Origin: DATKRB01 sp036501425
GTDB lineage: Bacteria; Actinomycetota; Acidimicrobiia; Acidimicrobiales; RAAP-2
Reading direction: 5' to 3'
Length of the DNA: 64,000 nucleotides
NCBI GenBank assembly: GCA_036501425.1
Contig: DASYAI010000062.1
Location: 1 to 64,000 of the forward strand
Shown here: piece after piece, positions 44,197 to 53,029 of the stretch
How the letters are laid out: each line of letters opens with the position of its first letter
How positions within the stretch are numbered: position 1 is the stretch's first letter
The notes under the pieces: generated by a model
What the model saw: the letters and a program-made list of their open reading frames with translations, nothing else
Database searches by the model: none
Told to the model about the DNA's origin: nothing
Position numbers and translations under genes: made by a program

Positions 44197-44730
44197 GTGC
44201 GCATCGGCCAGGGCTTCGACGTCCACGCCTTCTCCGACGACCCCGACCGGCCCCTCGTCCTCGGGGGCGTGACCATCCCCGGGGCCCGGGGGCTGGTGGG
44301 CCACAGCGACGCCGACGCGGTCGCCCACGCGCTGGCCGACGCGGTGCTCGGTGCGGCCGGCCTGGGGGACCTCGGCACCCACTTCCCCGACACCGATCCC
44401 CGGTGGCGCGGGGCCGACAGCATGGAGCTGCTGGCCCGGGTGGTGACCCTGGCGGCCGGGGCCGGGCTGCGGCCGGTCAACGCCGACTGCACGGTCGTCG
44501 CCGAGGCGCCCCATCTGTCTGCCCACATCGCGGCGATGGCCGCTGGCCTGTCGGGCGCCCTCGGGGCGCCGGCGTCGGTGAAGGCCACCCGGGCCGAGCG
44601 GCTGGGGGCGCTGGGCCGGGCCGAGGGGGTGGCCTGCCTGGCGGTGGTGCTGCTCGACGACGCCCCCGCCGACAGCTCGCCGGGCGACGACGCCCCCGCC
44701 GGCAGCTCGCCGGGCGACGCCGACCGATGA
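44197..44730 (+). CDS. ispF: 2-C-methyl-D-erythritol 2,4-cyclodiphosphate synthase
   Basis: IspF forms the cyclic diphosphate of the MEP route. Zinc-ligand motifs are GQGFDVHAF and VGHSDADAVAHALADA, and substrate residues appear in FPDTDPRW. The 177-residue protein is about 20 residues longer than usual because of a C-terminal repeat DDAPADSSPG-DDAPAGSSPG. The stop overlaps the rlmB start (ATGA). Confidence 0.96.
   Translation: MRIGQGFDVHAFSDDPDRPLVLGGVTIPGARGLVGHSDADAVAHALADAVLGAAGLGDLGTHFPDTDPRWRGADSMELLARVVTLAAGAGLRPVNADCTVVAEAPHLSAHIAAMAAGLSGALGAPASVKATRAERLGALGRAEGVACLAVVLLDDAPADSSPGDDAPAGSSPGDADR
44656..44715 (+). repeat. Tandem 30-bp duplication at the 3' end of ispF
   Basis: Two 30-bp units at 44656-44685 and 44686-44715 differ at one position. 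They encode the duplicated acidic decapeptide of the IspF tail. Confidence 0.8.
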
Positions 44731-45704
44731 GCCCGCCCCGCCCCCCGCGCCCGAGCGGGGCGCCCGGCCGCCGGCCGGCCAGCGGCAGTCGCGCCGGCGG
44801 GGGCCGGAGCGAGGGGCGTCCGAGCGGCGGCCGGGCCGGGCGCGCCGGCGGGGGTCGTGCCGGCGGGGGTCGTGCCGAGGGGGGCCGCGCCGGCGGGGGC
44901 CGGACGGGGCCGGGACCGCCGGCCGAAGCGCGTCGGGGGGGCCGGGCGGCCGACGAGCTGGGGGGCGACCAGGTCGAGGGGCGCCGTGCGGTCATCGAGC
45001 TGCTGGGTGCCGGGCGCCGCCGGGCCTACCGGGTGCTGCTGGCCGACGGTCTCGAGTCCTCCCCCCAGCTCGACCAGATCGAACGGCTGGCCGCCGCCGG
45101 ACGGGTGCCGGTCGAGACCATCTCGCGCGGCCGGCTGGCCGCCACCGCCCGCACCGACGCCCCGCAGGGGGTGGTGGCCCTGGCCAGCGCCGTGCGCCCG
45201 GTCGATCTGGCCGAGCTGGTGGACGAGCGCGCTCCGGCCTTCTTGCTGGTGGTCGACGGGGTGACCGATCCGCACAACCTGGGCGCGCTGCTGCGCAGCG
45301 CCGAGTGCGCCGGGGTGACCGGCGTCGTGCTGCCCCGCCACCGCTCGGCCCACCTGACCCCGACCGTCACCAAGGTGGCCGCCGGGGCGGTCGAGCACCT
45401 GCGCTTCGCCCTGGTCGGGGGCATCCCGGCCGCGCTCACCCAGCTCCGTGCGGCCGGGGTGTGGGCGGTGGGCCTGGCCGGCGAGGCGTCCCGGTCGCTC
45501 TACGACGTCACGCTGGGCGACGCCCCGGTGGCCCTGGTGGTGGGGGCCGAGGAGCGGGGCCTGGCCCCGCTGGTGCGGCGCCGGTGCGACGAGCTGGTGG
45601 CCATCCCGCACCAGGGGCGGATCAGCTCGCTCAACGTGGGGGCCGCCGGGGCGGTGGCCTGCTTCGAGCTGGCCCGCCAGCGGGCCGGGGCCGGCGGGAG
45701 CTGA
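44727..45704 (+). CDS. rlmB: 23S rRNA (guanosine-2'-O-)-methyltransferase RlmB / TrmH family
   Basis: This is a SPOUT methyltransferase of 325 residues. After a 75-residue Gly/Arg-rich N-terminus (repeats such as GGRAGGGRAEGGRAGGGR) come the substrate-binding domain (EGRRAVIELLGAGRRRAYRVL) and the knotted catalytic domain (VDGVTDPHNLGALLRSAE, VVGAEERGL, ISSLNVGAAGAVACFE). The Arg-rich tail probably adds RNA affinity. cysS, commonly between ispF and this gene in actinobacteria, is absent. Confidence 0.92.
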   Translation: MSPPRPPRPSGAPGRRPASGSRAGGGRSEGRPSGGRAGRAGGGRAGGGRAEGGRAGGGRTGPGPPAEARRGGRAADELGGDQVEGRRAVIELLGAGRRRAYRVLLADGLESSPQLDQIERLAAAGRVPVETISRGRLAATARTDAPQGVVALASAVRPVDLAELVDERAPAFLLVVDGVTDPHNLGALLRSAECAGVTGVVLPRHRSAHLTPTVTKVAAGAVEHLRFALVGGIPAALTQLRAAGVWAVGLAGEASRSLYDVTLGDAPVALVVGAEERGLAPLVRRRCDELVAIPHQGRISSLNVGAAGAVACFELARQRAGAGGS

Positions 45705-45727
45705 CCGTGGCCCCGCGCCGCTCACCG

Positions 45728-45733
45728 TAGGCT
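45728..45733 (+). promoter_or_regulatory. -10 box TAGGCT of the MFS gene
   Basis: TAGGCT ends 6 nt before the GTG at 45740, another leaderless arrangement. Confidence 0.5.
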
Positions 45734-45739
45734 CGACCC

Positions 45740-47320
45740 GTGTCGGGCGGTGACGAGATGGAGCGGCTCGAATGGCCCCGACGACGACCCCTCCGGGTGG
45801 CCGGCGAGGTGGTGCGCCGGGGGAGCAGCGCCACCCGCGGCCGGATCACCGTGGCTCTGGGGGGCTCGGCCCGCACCCACATCGTGGTGGTGCTGGCCTC
45901 GGTGCTGGCCCTGAGCAGCGCCGACGCGGCCACCGTCGGCTCCTCGGCCATCGAGCTGCGCAAGTACCTCCACATCGACAACACCGACATCGGGCTGCTG
46001 GTGGCGGTCAGCTCCCTGGTCGGGGCGGTCGCCGCGGTGCCCTTCGGGGCGGTGGCCGACCGGGCCCGCCGGACCCGGGTGCTCGCCATCGCCATCGTGA
46101 CCTGGGGCGTGGCCATGCTCTGGAGCGCCACCGTGCACTCCTTCGGGATGTTGCTGCTGGCCCGGCTGGCCCTCGGCTTCGTGACCGCCGCCGCCGGGCC
46201 CATCGTGGCCTCGCTGGTGGGCGACTACTTCCCGAGCGCCGAGCGGGGGCGGATCTACAGCTTCATCCTGACCGGCGAGCTGATCGGCGCCGGGTTGGGC
46301 TTCGCGGTGACCGGGGACATCGCTGCCCTGTCGTGGCGCCTGGCCTTCGTGCTCCTCGGTCTGCCGGCGTTCGTGCTGGCCTGGTTGGTGGGCCACCTGG
46401 CTGAGCCGGTCCGCGGCGGGCAGGGCGCCCTGCTGCCCGACCGCGGTCCGGGGCACCCGGCGGCGCCCGAGCCACCACCGCCCGGCGGGTCGGGAGCGCC
46501 CGGCGAGCCGGCGGGTCCCCCGGGCATGACCCATGCCCAGCGGCTGGCGTTCGAGCACCACATCGCCCCCGACCCCCGGCTGTTGCGCCAGGGCCCGGTC
46601 GAGCAGCTGGGGTTCTTCGGGGCGGCCCGCTACGTGCTGACGGTGCGGACCAACGTGGCGCTGATCATCTCGGGCGCCTGCGGCTACTACTTCCTGGCCG
46701 GGGTCCAGACCTTCGGGGTCGAGTTCGTGCACGCCCAGTACGGGGTGGGCCAGGTGCTGGCCAACCTCCTGATGCTGGTGGTGGGGGGCGGGGCGGCCGC
46801 CGGCATCCTGCTCGGCGGGCCTCTCGGCGACCGACTGCTCAACAACGGCCGGCTCCGGGGACGGATCGTGGTGCCGGCCATCGCCGCGGTGGCGACGGTG
46901 GTCCTGTTCATCCCGGCCCTGGTCACCCACAGCGCGGTGACCGCCCTGCCCTACGTGGTCATCGCCGCCGCCGCCCTGTCGGCCCAGAACCCGCCCATCG
47001 ACGCCGCCCGGCTCGACATCGTGCCGGCAGCGTTGTGGGGCCGGGCCGAGGGCATCCGGACCGCCGTCCGCACGGCCGCCCAGGCGCTCGCCCCGCTGCT
47101 GTTCGGCGCGGTCTCCGACCTCCTGAGCGGCCGCCACGCCTACTCCGGCCTGCGCTGGACCTTCGTCATCATGCTGGTGCCGCTGAGCGCCAGCGCCCTG
47201 TTCCTCTTCCGGGCCATGGGCACCTACCCGACCGACGTGGCGACCGCCGGCGCGGCGAGCCGGGGCGGCCCGGGCCCCGGCGACGCCAACGGTGCCGCCC
47301 CCACAGGGTCGTGGGGCTGA
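45740..47320 (+). CDS. Major facilitator superfamily transporter
   Basis: The 526-residue protein has about twelve hydrophobic segments and the MFS loop motif GAVADRARRTRVLA between helices 2 and 3. The central loop (residues about 225-290) is long and Pro/Gly-rich. The conserved WRLAFVLLGLPAFVLA and SDLLSGRHAYSGLRWTF place it near the Spinster-like/NarK-like exporters. The substrate is unknown. It stands between rlmB and a nucleotide-sugar dehydratase. Confidence 0.85.
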   Translation: MSGGDEMERLEWPRRRPLRVAGEVVRRGSSATRGRITVALGGSARTHIVVVLASVLALSSADAATVGSSAIELRKYLHIDNTDIGLLVAVSSLVGAVAAVPFGAVADRARRTRVLAIAIVTWGVAMLWSATVHSFGMLLLARLALGFVTAAAGPIVASLVGDYFPSAERGRIYSFILTGELIGAGLGFAVTGDIAALSWRLAFVLLGLPAFVLAWLVGHLAEPVRGGQGALLPDRGPGHPAAPEPPPPGGSGAPGEPAGPPGMTHAQRLAFEHHIAPDPRLLRQGPVEQLGFFGAARYVLTVRTNVALIISGACGYYFLAGVQTFGVEFVHAQYGVGQVLANLLMLVVGGGAAAGILLGGPLGDRLLNNGRLRGRIVVPAIAAVATVVLFIPALVTHSAVTALPYVVIAAAALSAQNPPIDAARLDIVPAALWGRAEGIRTAVRTAAQALAPLLFGAVSDLLSGRHAYSGLRWTFVIMLVPLSASALFLFRAMGTYPTDVATAGAASRGGPGPGDANGAAPTGSWG

Positions 47321-47430
47321 CCACCTGACCACAGCTCGCCGGGGCGTCCAGGCCGGGGCGTCCGGGTCGGGGTGCCAGGGCTGGAGCGCCGGGGCGCCGG
47401 GGCGCCGGAGGGCTGTGGGAAGATCGGCCG

Positions 47431-48420
47431 GTGAGGATCCTGGTCACCGGCGGCGCCGGGTTCATCGGGGCCAATCTCGTCCAGCACCTGGTGGGGCGCT
47501 ACCCCGACGCCCGGATCACCGTGCTCGACGCCCTCACCTACGCCGGCAACCCGGCCAACCTGGACCCGGTGCGCGACCGGGTGACCCTGGTGCACGGGGA
47601 CATCTGCGCCGACGCGGTGGTCGACCCGTTGCTCGCCGACGCCGACGCGGTGGTGCACCTCGCCGCCGAAAGCCACGTCACCCGATCCGAGCGCGACCCC
47701 GAGGTCTTCGAGCGGACCAACGTGGAAGGGACCCGGGTCCTGCTCGAGGGGGCGGTGCGCCACGGCGTGGGGCGGTTCGTCCACGTGTCGACCGACGAGG
47801 TCTACGGCGAGGCCGAGCCGGGCCGGTTCTTCCGCGAGGAGGACAAGGAGCCGGGCGACCACCAGGCGACCAGCGCGTACGCCAAGAGCAAGTCCCGGGC
47901 CGACGACCTGGTGCGCAGCTACGCCGACCGGCTGTCGCTCAACGTGGTGCGCCCCACCAACAACTTCGGGCCGTACCAGTTCCCCGAAAAGGCGTTCCCC
48001 CGCTGGGCCACCCGGGTGCTGCGGGGGGAGCCGATCAGCCTGTGGGGGCTCGGGGACCAGGTGCGCGACTGGCTCTACGCCCCCGACACCGCCCGGGCCA
48101 TCGAGCTGGTCCTCGAGCGGGGGGAGCCGGGGGCGGTCTACAACGTCGGGGCCAACAACCGGCCCGAGATCGCCAATCGCGACCTGGCGCACTGGCTCAT
48201 GGGCCGCCTGCACGACCACGGCGCCACCATCGAGCACCAGATCGACCGGCGAGAGCACCACGACGGGCGCTACGGCGTGGACACCGCCCGCATCCGGGCC
48301 CTCGGATGGGCGCCATCGCCCGACGTCTGGCAGGCCTTCGAGGTCACCACCCGCTGGTACGTGGAGCACGCCGCGTGGTGGGCGCCCCTGGTCGCCGAGG
48401 CCGAGCGCATCTACGCCTGA
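47431..48420 (+). CDS. NAD-dependent dehydratase, RfbB-like (dTDP-glucose 4,6-dehydratase family)
   Basis: This 329-residue extended short-chain dehydrogenase has GGAGFIGANLVQHL, VVHLAAESHVTRSE, the STDEVYGEAEPG segment with the family Asp-Glu pair, YAKSK (catalytic Tyr and Lys) and RPTNNFGPYQFPEK. These are the marks of RfbB/RmlB. No rmlA, C or D genes are adjacent, so the nucleotide sugar and end product are uncertain. The 110-nt gap upstream contains only G/C-rich imperfect repeats of GGGCGTCC/GGGGCGCC. Confidence 0.88.
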   Translation: MRILVTGGAGFIGANLVQHLVGRYPDARITVLDALTYAGNPANLDPVRDRVTLVHGDICADAVVDPLLADADAVVHLAAESHVTRSERDPEVFERTNVEGTRVLLEGAVRHGVGRFVHVSTDEVYGEAEPGRFFREEDKEPGDHQATSAYAKSKSRADDLVRSYADRLSLNVVRPTNNFGPYQFPEKAFPRWATRVLRGEPISLWGLGDQVRDWLYAPDTARAIELVLERGEPGAVYNVGANNRPEIANRDLAHWLMGRLHDHGATIEHQIDRREHHDGRYGVDTARIRALGWAPSPDVWQAFEVTTRWYVEHAAWWAPLVAEAERIYA

Positions 48421-48433
48421 CCGTCGACCGGCG

Positions 48434-49690
48434 TCACGCGGCGGGGAAGCTGGTGCCGGGAATGGGCTTGCCGCAGAAGGGCTTGCCGCTCTTCGGGTAG
48501 TCCACGTACTTGTCGTTCACGAAGCGGACGTAGGTCGCGCACTCCTCGGCGGGCGACTGCCCGAAGTGGGCCCACGAGACCGGCGACGTGGCCAGGCCGT
48601 CGTCGGTCCAGTTGCTCACCGTGCGCATGCCGGCCATGAGCGAGGCGCGGGTGGGGCTCTTTCCGGCCACCTCCAGCGCCTCGACCACCTCGTTGCCGGT
48701 CTCCCAACCCGAGACCGAGCCGAGGTCGGGAAGGCCCCCCTTGTACTCGGGGTCGTACTTCTTCAAGCCGGCGAGGAAGGCCTTGCCGGCGGCGTTGGAG
48801 TACGTCGTGCCCTCGAAGTACGCCCCCTTCGCCGCCGCCAGGTCGGCCGAGTTGGCGTAGACCTGATCGGAGGGGCCGGCGCCGTAGAGGACCTTGTTGC
48901 CCACCACCCCGTCCTGGGCGAGGGCGGTCGACACCGCCAGGCCGGAGGACAGCACGCACGAGCACTCGGCGGCGTCGCAGCCGGCGGACGTGAAGCTGAG
49001 GGCGTAGGTGGTGAAGTTCACCCCGCCCAGGGGAACGACGGTGTCGTCACAGACCGCAAGGCCCTCGGCCTTCATGGCCGCCTCGAAGGGCCCGATGCCA
49101 CCGGTCGACGACGGGGTGTTCGACGCGATGAAGCTGATCTTGGTCGCCCCGATGGACTTCCAGAAGCCCCCGTCGGTGTAGGCCGGCCCCTGGGCGGCCC
49201 CGCTGCCCGAGAAGGAGAACATGTTGGTGTAGGGCTGGGTGAACCACTCCGGGCCGTCCACGGCGTAGCCGAGCACGGGGACCCCGGCCTGCTGGAGGAA
49301 GGGGGCCCCACCGAAGAGCAGGGCGCTCACCGAGGCCACCAGGAACACCCCTTTGCTCTGGACCAGGTCCTTGGCCGCCGTCTCCGCCGAGGTGGGCGAG
49401 GACTCGGTGTCGCCCACCGCCCAGGTGATCTTGCGCCCGTCGACCCCGCCCTGGGCGTTGACCTGCTTGAAGCGGGCCTCCATGCTGTCCACCGAGTCGG
49501 CGAACGTCGACGCCCCCGCCCCGGTCAGGTCACTGATGACGCCGACCTTGACACTGGACCCGGTGACGCCGGGGGCACCGGCGCCGGGCGAGCCCGCGGC
49601 GGCGCCCGCCGGCACCACCCCAATCAGCACCGAGGCGATCAGCGTCGCGACCGCGACGGCCAGTCCGGACCGAGCAAGCGAACCGCGCAT
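48434..49690 (-). CDS. Branched-chain amino-acid-type ABC substrate-binding protein
   Basis: The 418-residue exported protein has a Sec signal peptide (positive MRGSLARSG, hydrophobic core, AGAAAG cleavage near residue 31). It then has a type-I periplasmic fold: VKVGVISDLTGAGASTFADSV, AQGGVDGRKITW, and several disulfide-capable Cys in the second lobe. It is an orphan: no liv permease or ATPase genes are adjacent. The ligand cannot be predicted. The ATG follows a G-rich AAATGGGGGG site. Confidence 0.88.
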   Translation of the reverse strand: MRGSLARSGLAVAVATLIASVLIGVVPAGAAAGSPGAGAPGVTGSSVKVGVISDLTGAGASTFADSVDSMEARFKQVNAQGGVDGRKITWAVGDTESSPTSAETAAKDLVQSKGVFLVASVSALLFGGAPFLQQAGVPVLGYAVDGPEWFTQPYTNMFSFSGSGAAQGPAYTDGGFWKSIGATKISFIASNTPSSTGGIGPFEAAMKAEGLAVCDDTVVPLGGVNFTTYALSFTSAGCDAAECSCVLSSGLAVSTALAQDGVVGNKVLYGAGPSDQVYANSADLAAAKGAYFEGTTYSNAAGKAFLAGLKKYDPEYKGGLPDLGSVSGWETGNEVVEALEVAGKSPTRASLMAGMRTVSNWTDDGLATSPVSWAHFGQSPAEECATYVRFVNDKYVDYPKSGKPFCGKPIPGTSFPAA

Positions 49691-49853
49691 GGCCCCCCAT
49701 TTCCCCCGTGCACCGCTCGTCTCGGACCGACTCGACGTCGCCGACGAGCTCGAGCGTGCCGGCTGGACGGTACGTCAGGCGCGGGACGGTGGCAAGTGGC
49801 AGCGGGCCGCCGCGATCGGGACCTCGTTCCGGAGGCCGAACCGCCGCCCGGCG

Positions 49854-49926
49854 AGCCGGTGGTGGGACTCGAACCCACGACCTGACGATTACAAATCGCC
49901 TGCGCTTCCAGCTGCGCCACACCGGC
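49854..49926 (-). tRNA. tRNA-Thr (anticodon TGT)
   Basis: The minus strand forms a cloverleaf. The acceptor stem is GCCGGTG/CACCGGC, the anticodon stem GGCGA/TCGTC holds loop TTTGTAA (anticodon TGT), and the T-arm is GTGGGTTCGAGTCCCAC. No CCA is encoded. The 163 nt between it and the binding-protein start contain nothing else I can identify. Confidence 0.93.
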
Positions 49927-50056
49927 GGGCGCCTCAGGCTACCCAGCGGGCCGGGCCCGAGCGGCCACCGGTCGCCCCGCTCGGCCCCGCCGGTGGCACC
50001 GACCCAGGTCGGCCACCATGCTTGCACTGGGCCAGCCCGGTTGGCAGGCTGCAACG

Positions 50057-50680
50057 GTGACCGGCCCGCCGTCCCCGCCGGACCGGGGCTCCTCGTCCCG
50101 CCGCCCCCCCGACGTCGACCGGGTGGTCATGGGCCGGGCGCTGGCGGTGCTGGTGGCCGCCTTCGTGATCGGCATCGTGCTGCTGGGCGTGGCCAGCCGG
50201 CCCCCGGTGCTGGCCGGCTCCGCCGTGGGCACGACAACCACGACCACCACCGGCCCGCCGGCGGCCGGCGGCGCCACCACCACCTCGACCACCGGCGCCA
50301 CGACCACCACCCGCCCGGGCACCCACGGGTCCAAGGGCGCCACCACGACCACCACCACCGTGCCCGCCGCGGCCCGCGCCGGGGTCAAGGTGCTGGTGGC
50401 CAACGGGACCAAGGTGGCCGGGGCGGCGGCGCACTACAGCCAGGCCCTCAGCGCCCAGGGTTGGACCACGCCGACGCCGACCAACACCACCACCCCGGTT
50501 GCCGCATCGGCCGTGTACTACGCCGCGGGCGACCAGGCCCAGGCGACCACCATCGCCGGGGTCCTGGGCATCGCCGCCACCAGCGTCGCGCCCCTCACCA
50601 CCGCCGTCCCGGTACCGGGGACCACCGGGATGGCCGTGGTGGTCATCGTGGGCGCCGACCTCGCAGGACGGGTCGGGTGA
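50057..50680 (+). CDS. LytR C-terminal domain protein
   Basis: The protein has one N-terminal membrane helix (AVLVAAFVIGIVLLGVAS), a Thr/Gly-rich extracellular linker (residues about 55-105), and a LytR_C domain beginning KVLVANGTKVAGAAAHYSQAL. Such proteins lie outside the cell near the wall; no catalytic role is known. The start is uncertain: GTG 50057 (207 residues) has an imperfect CAGGCT box 6 nt upstream, and ATG 50018 is an alternative. otsB follows. Confidence 0.78.
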   Translation: MTGPPSPPDRGSSSRRPPDVDRVVMGRALAVLVAAFVIGIVLLGVASRPPVLAGSAVGTTTTTTTGPPAAGGATTTSTTGATTTTRPGTHGSKGATTTTTTVPAAARAGVKVLVANGTKVAGAAAHYSQALSAQGWTTPTPTNTTTPVAASAVYYAAGDQAQATTIAGVLGIAATSVAPLTTAVPVPGTTGMAVVVIVGADLAGRVG

Positions 50681-50696
50681 CCGCGACCCCACCGCG

Positions 50697-51503
50697 CTGA
50701 GCGATCCCGCCGGCCCGCTGGCCCCGGCGCTCGAGCCGCTGGTCCGCCACCGGGGTCGGGCGGCGTTGTTCGTGGACTTCGACGGAACCCTGGCCCCCAT
50801 CGTCGCCGACCCGGGCGACGCCCGGCCGCTCGCCGGGGTGGGCGCGGTGCTGGGTCGCCTCGCCCGCCGCCTGGCGGTGGTCGCCGTCGTGTCGGGTCGG
50901 CCGGTCGCCTTCGTGGCCGAGCGGCTGGGACCGGTGCCCGGGGTGGGGATCTACGGCCTCTACGGGCTCGAGCACCTCGACGCCGACGGCGCGGTCCGGC
51001 TCGATCCGGCGGCGGCGGGGTGGCGCCCGGTCGTCGAGCGCACCAGCGCCGAGGCGCGCGCCGGGGCGCCGTCCGGGGTCGGGGTCGAGGACAAGGGGGT
51101 CGCGCTGACCGTGCACTGGCGCACCCGGCCCGACGCCGCCGGGTGGGCAGTGCGGTTCTGCGAGCAGGCGGCGGCGCGTACCGGGCTGGTCCTCCAGCCG
51201 GGCCGGATGGCCCTCGAGCTGCGACCGCCGGTCGACGCCGACAAGGGCTCGGTGGTCGACCGGCTGATGGTGGGGATGGCGGCGGGGACCTACCTGGGGG
51301 ACGACGTCGGCGACCTGGCGGCGTTCGCGGCGCTCGACCGCTGGGGGGAGGGCGGGGCCGCGGTGGCCAAGGTGGCGGTGGTGGACGCCCAGAGCCCGGG
51401 CGAGGTGGCCGCGGCGGCCGACGAGGTGGTGGAGGGGCCCCAGGGCGCTCTCGCGCTGCTCGAGCGGATCGCCGACCGCCTGGACGGCCCCGGGCCGGCG
51501 TGA
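50697..51503 (+). CDS. otsB: Trehalose-6-phosphate phosphatase
   Basis: OtsB dephosphorylates trehalose-6-phosphate. The HAD motifs are clear: FVDFDGTLAPIV, VVSGRP, and LGDDVGDLAAF near the end. The start is problematic. No ATG, GTG or TTG lies in frame between the TTG at 50499 (deep inside the preceding gene) and the TTG at 50766 (too late, at motif I). The CTG at 50697 gives MSDPAGPLAPALEPLV, 268 residues, which fits the family. The gene converges on otsA. Confidence 0.85.
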   Translation: MSDPAGPLAPALEPLVRHRGRAALFVDFDGTLAPIVADPGDARPLAGVGAVLGRLARRLAVVAVVSGRPVAFVAERLGPVPGVGIYGLYGLEHLDADGAVRLDPAAAGWRPVVERTSAEARAGAPSGVGVEDKGVALTVHWRTRPDAAGWAVRFCEQAAARTGLVLQPGRMALELRPPVDADKGSVVDRLMVGMAAGTYLGDDVGDLAAFAALDRWGEGGAAVAKVAVVDAQSPGEVAAAADEVVEGPQGALALLERIADRLDGPGPA

Positions 51504-51582
51504 TGGAGCCCGCCCCGCCCGCGCCGGCGTGATGGGGCCCGTCCCGAGCGGGCCGGGGTGATAGAGCCCGCTCGGCTGGTGC

Positions 51583-52983
51583 TCAGCGGGTGGGTGCGAG
51601 CGAGTCGGCGACCTGGCGCAGGTCGGTCAGCCAGTCGGCTGCCGTGTGGTCGAGGATCACCTTGCGCAGGTCGGTCGCCCGGCGGGCCCGCTCGGCGGCG
51701 TCCATGCACAAGGCGGCCTCCAGCGCCCGGGCGGTGGCGCTCACGTCGAACGGGTTGATCCCCAGGGCGGCGGGCCGCAGCTCCTCCCACGCCCCGGCCT
51801 CGCGGGAGACCACCAGCACCCCGTCGGTCCGGTTGACCAGGGGGCCCTCCTTGGCCACCAGGTTGAGGCCGTCGCGCACCGGGTTCACCAGCAGCACGTC
51901 GTAGCGCTCGAGGGCGGCCACCGACCGGGCGCGGGCGTCGGCCACGTCGAGCACGATGGGCGTCCAGGCGGGGGTGCCCCAGGTCTCGTTGATCCGGGCC
52001 ACCGTGTGCTCCACCTCGCTGCGGTAGGCGAGGTAGTCGGCCAGGCCCTCGCGCGACGGGTACGCCAGCGCCAGCAGCACCACCCGGTCGCGCCACTCGG
52101 GGCGGGTCTCGAGCAGCTCCTCGAAGGCCAGGCACCCCCGGAGGATGTTTTTGGAGAGCTCGACCCGGTCGACCCGCACCACCAGCTTCCGGTCCCCCAC
52201 CAGCCGCTCGAGCTCCGCCCCGGCCACCGCGGCGGCGTCGCTCGCCGCGGCGGTGGCGAGGGCCTCGGGGTCCGGGCCGAGGGCGGAGTGGAAGGTCCGC
52301 CCGGGGCCCGCGATGCCCCCGGCCAGACCCTCGTCCTCGAAGCAGGCGGCGAACGCCGCCTCCCAGCGGGCGGTGTGGAAGCCGCAGGCCCCGAAGTCGG
52401 CCATCGAGCGCAGCAGCTCGTCGGCCGCCGCCTCGGGCAGGACCCGGACGCCGCTGGGGTCGGCGAACGGGGTGTGGCTGAAGTGCACGGTGCGCAGGTC
52501 GGGCCGCCGCGAGCGCAGCTCGGTGCCGCACAGGGCCAGGTGGTAGTCCTGGACCAGCACCGAGGCGCCGGAGGGGGCCACCTCGGCCAGGGTCCGGGCG
52601 AAGCTCTGGTTGTAGCTGCGGTAGGCGTCCCAGGCCTGCGCCCAGTGCCGGTCGAAGCGCGGCCGGCGGGCCAGGTCGAAGAGGTGGTGGTGGCAGAACC
52701 ACAAGGTGGCGTTGGCGACGACGTCGTAGGCCATGCGGTAGACGTCGGGGTCCAGGTCGACCGGCACGATCACCAGGCCGTCCTCGGCCATCAGCCCGTC
52801 CTCGGCCGCCCGCCGGTCGGCCTCGCTCATCGAGGCGGCCACCCAGGTGGCCCCCGACCCGGCGAGCAGCGGGTGCAGGGTGCCGGCGAGGCCACCGCCC
52901 GAGCCGGTCAGCTCCGGATCCCCCTCGGCGTCCAAGCGGAAGGACAACGGCCCCCGGTTGGAGGCGACGACCAGGTCGGTCAC
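51583..52983 (-). CDS. otsA: Trehalose-6-phosphate synthase
   Basis: This GT20 enzyme joins UDP-glucose and glucose-6-phosphate. The 466 residues contain VVASNRGPLSF, the GGLAGTLHPLL loop, VQDYHLAL, VHFSHTPFA, RVDRVELSKNI and NPVRDGLNLVAKE. The GTG start at 52983 has a TAGCCT box 7 nt upstream. otsB lies convergently, 79 nt away; that gap holds degenerate repeats of CCGGCGTGATGGAGCCCG and a hairpin. gpgS lies 46 nt upstream on the same strand. Confidence 0.95.
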   Translation of the reverse strand: MTDLVVASNRGPLSFRLDAEGDPELTGSGGGLAGTLHPLLAGSGATWVAASMSEADRRAAEDGLMAEDGLVIVPVDLDPDVYRMAYDVVANATLWFCHHHLFDLARRPRFDRHWAQAWDAYRSYNQSFARTLAEVAPSGASVLVQDYHLALCGTELRSRRPDLRTVHFSHTPFADPSGVRVLPEAAADELLRSMADFGACGFHTARWEAAFAACFEDEGLAGGIAGPGRTFHSALGPDPEALATAAASDAAAVAGAELERLVGDRKLVVRVDRVELSKNILRGCLAFEELLETRPEWRDRVVLLALAYPSREGLADYLAYRSEVEHTVARINETWGTPAWTPIVLDVADARARSVAALERYDVLLVNPVRDGLNLVAKEGPLVNRTDGVLVVSREAGAWEELRPAALGINPFDVSATARALEAALCMDAAERARRATDLRKVILDHTAADWLTDLRQVADSLAPTR

Positions 52984-52990
52984 TACCGGC

Positions 52991-52996
52991 AGGCTA
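52991..52996 (-). promoter_or_regulatory. -10 box TAGCCT of otsA
   Basis: TAGCCT on the minus strand ends 7 nt before the otsA GTG. Confidence 0.5.
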
Positions 52997-53029
52997 GCGG
53001 GGGAGCCGGTGGGGCCCCAGTCCGCCGGG

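Noticed and set aside
47431..48420. Start of a dTDP-rhamnose cluster
   Set aside because: No rmlA, rmlC, rmlD or glycosyltransferase gene follows. The next gene is a convergent binding protein.
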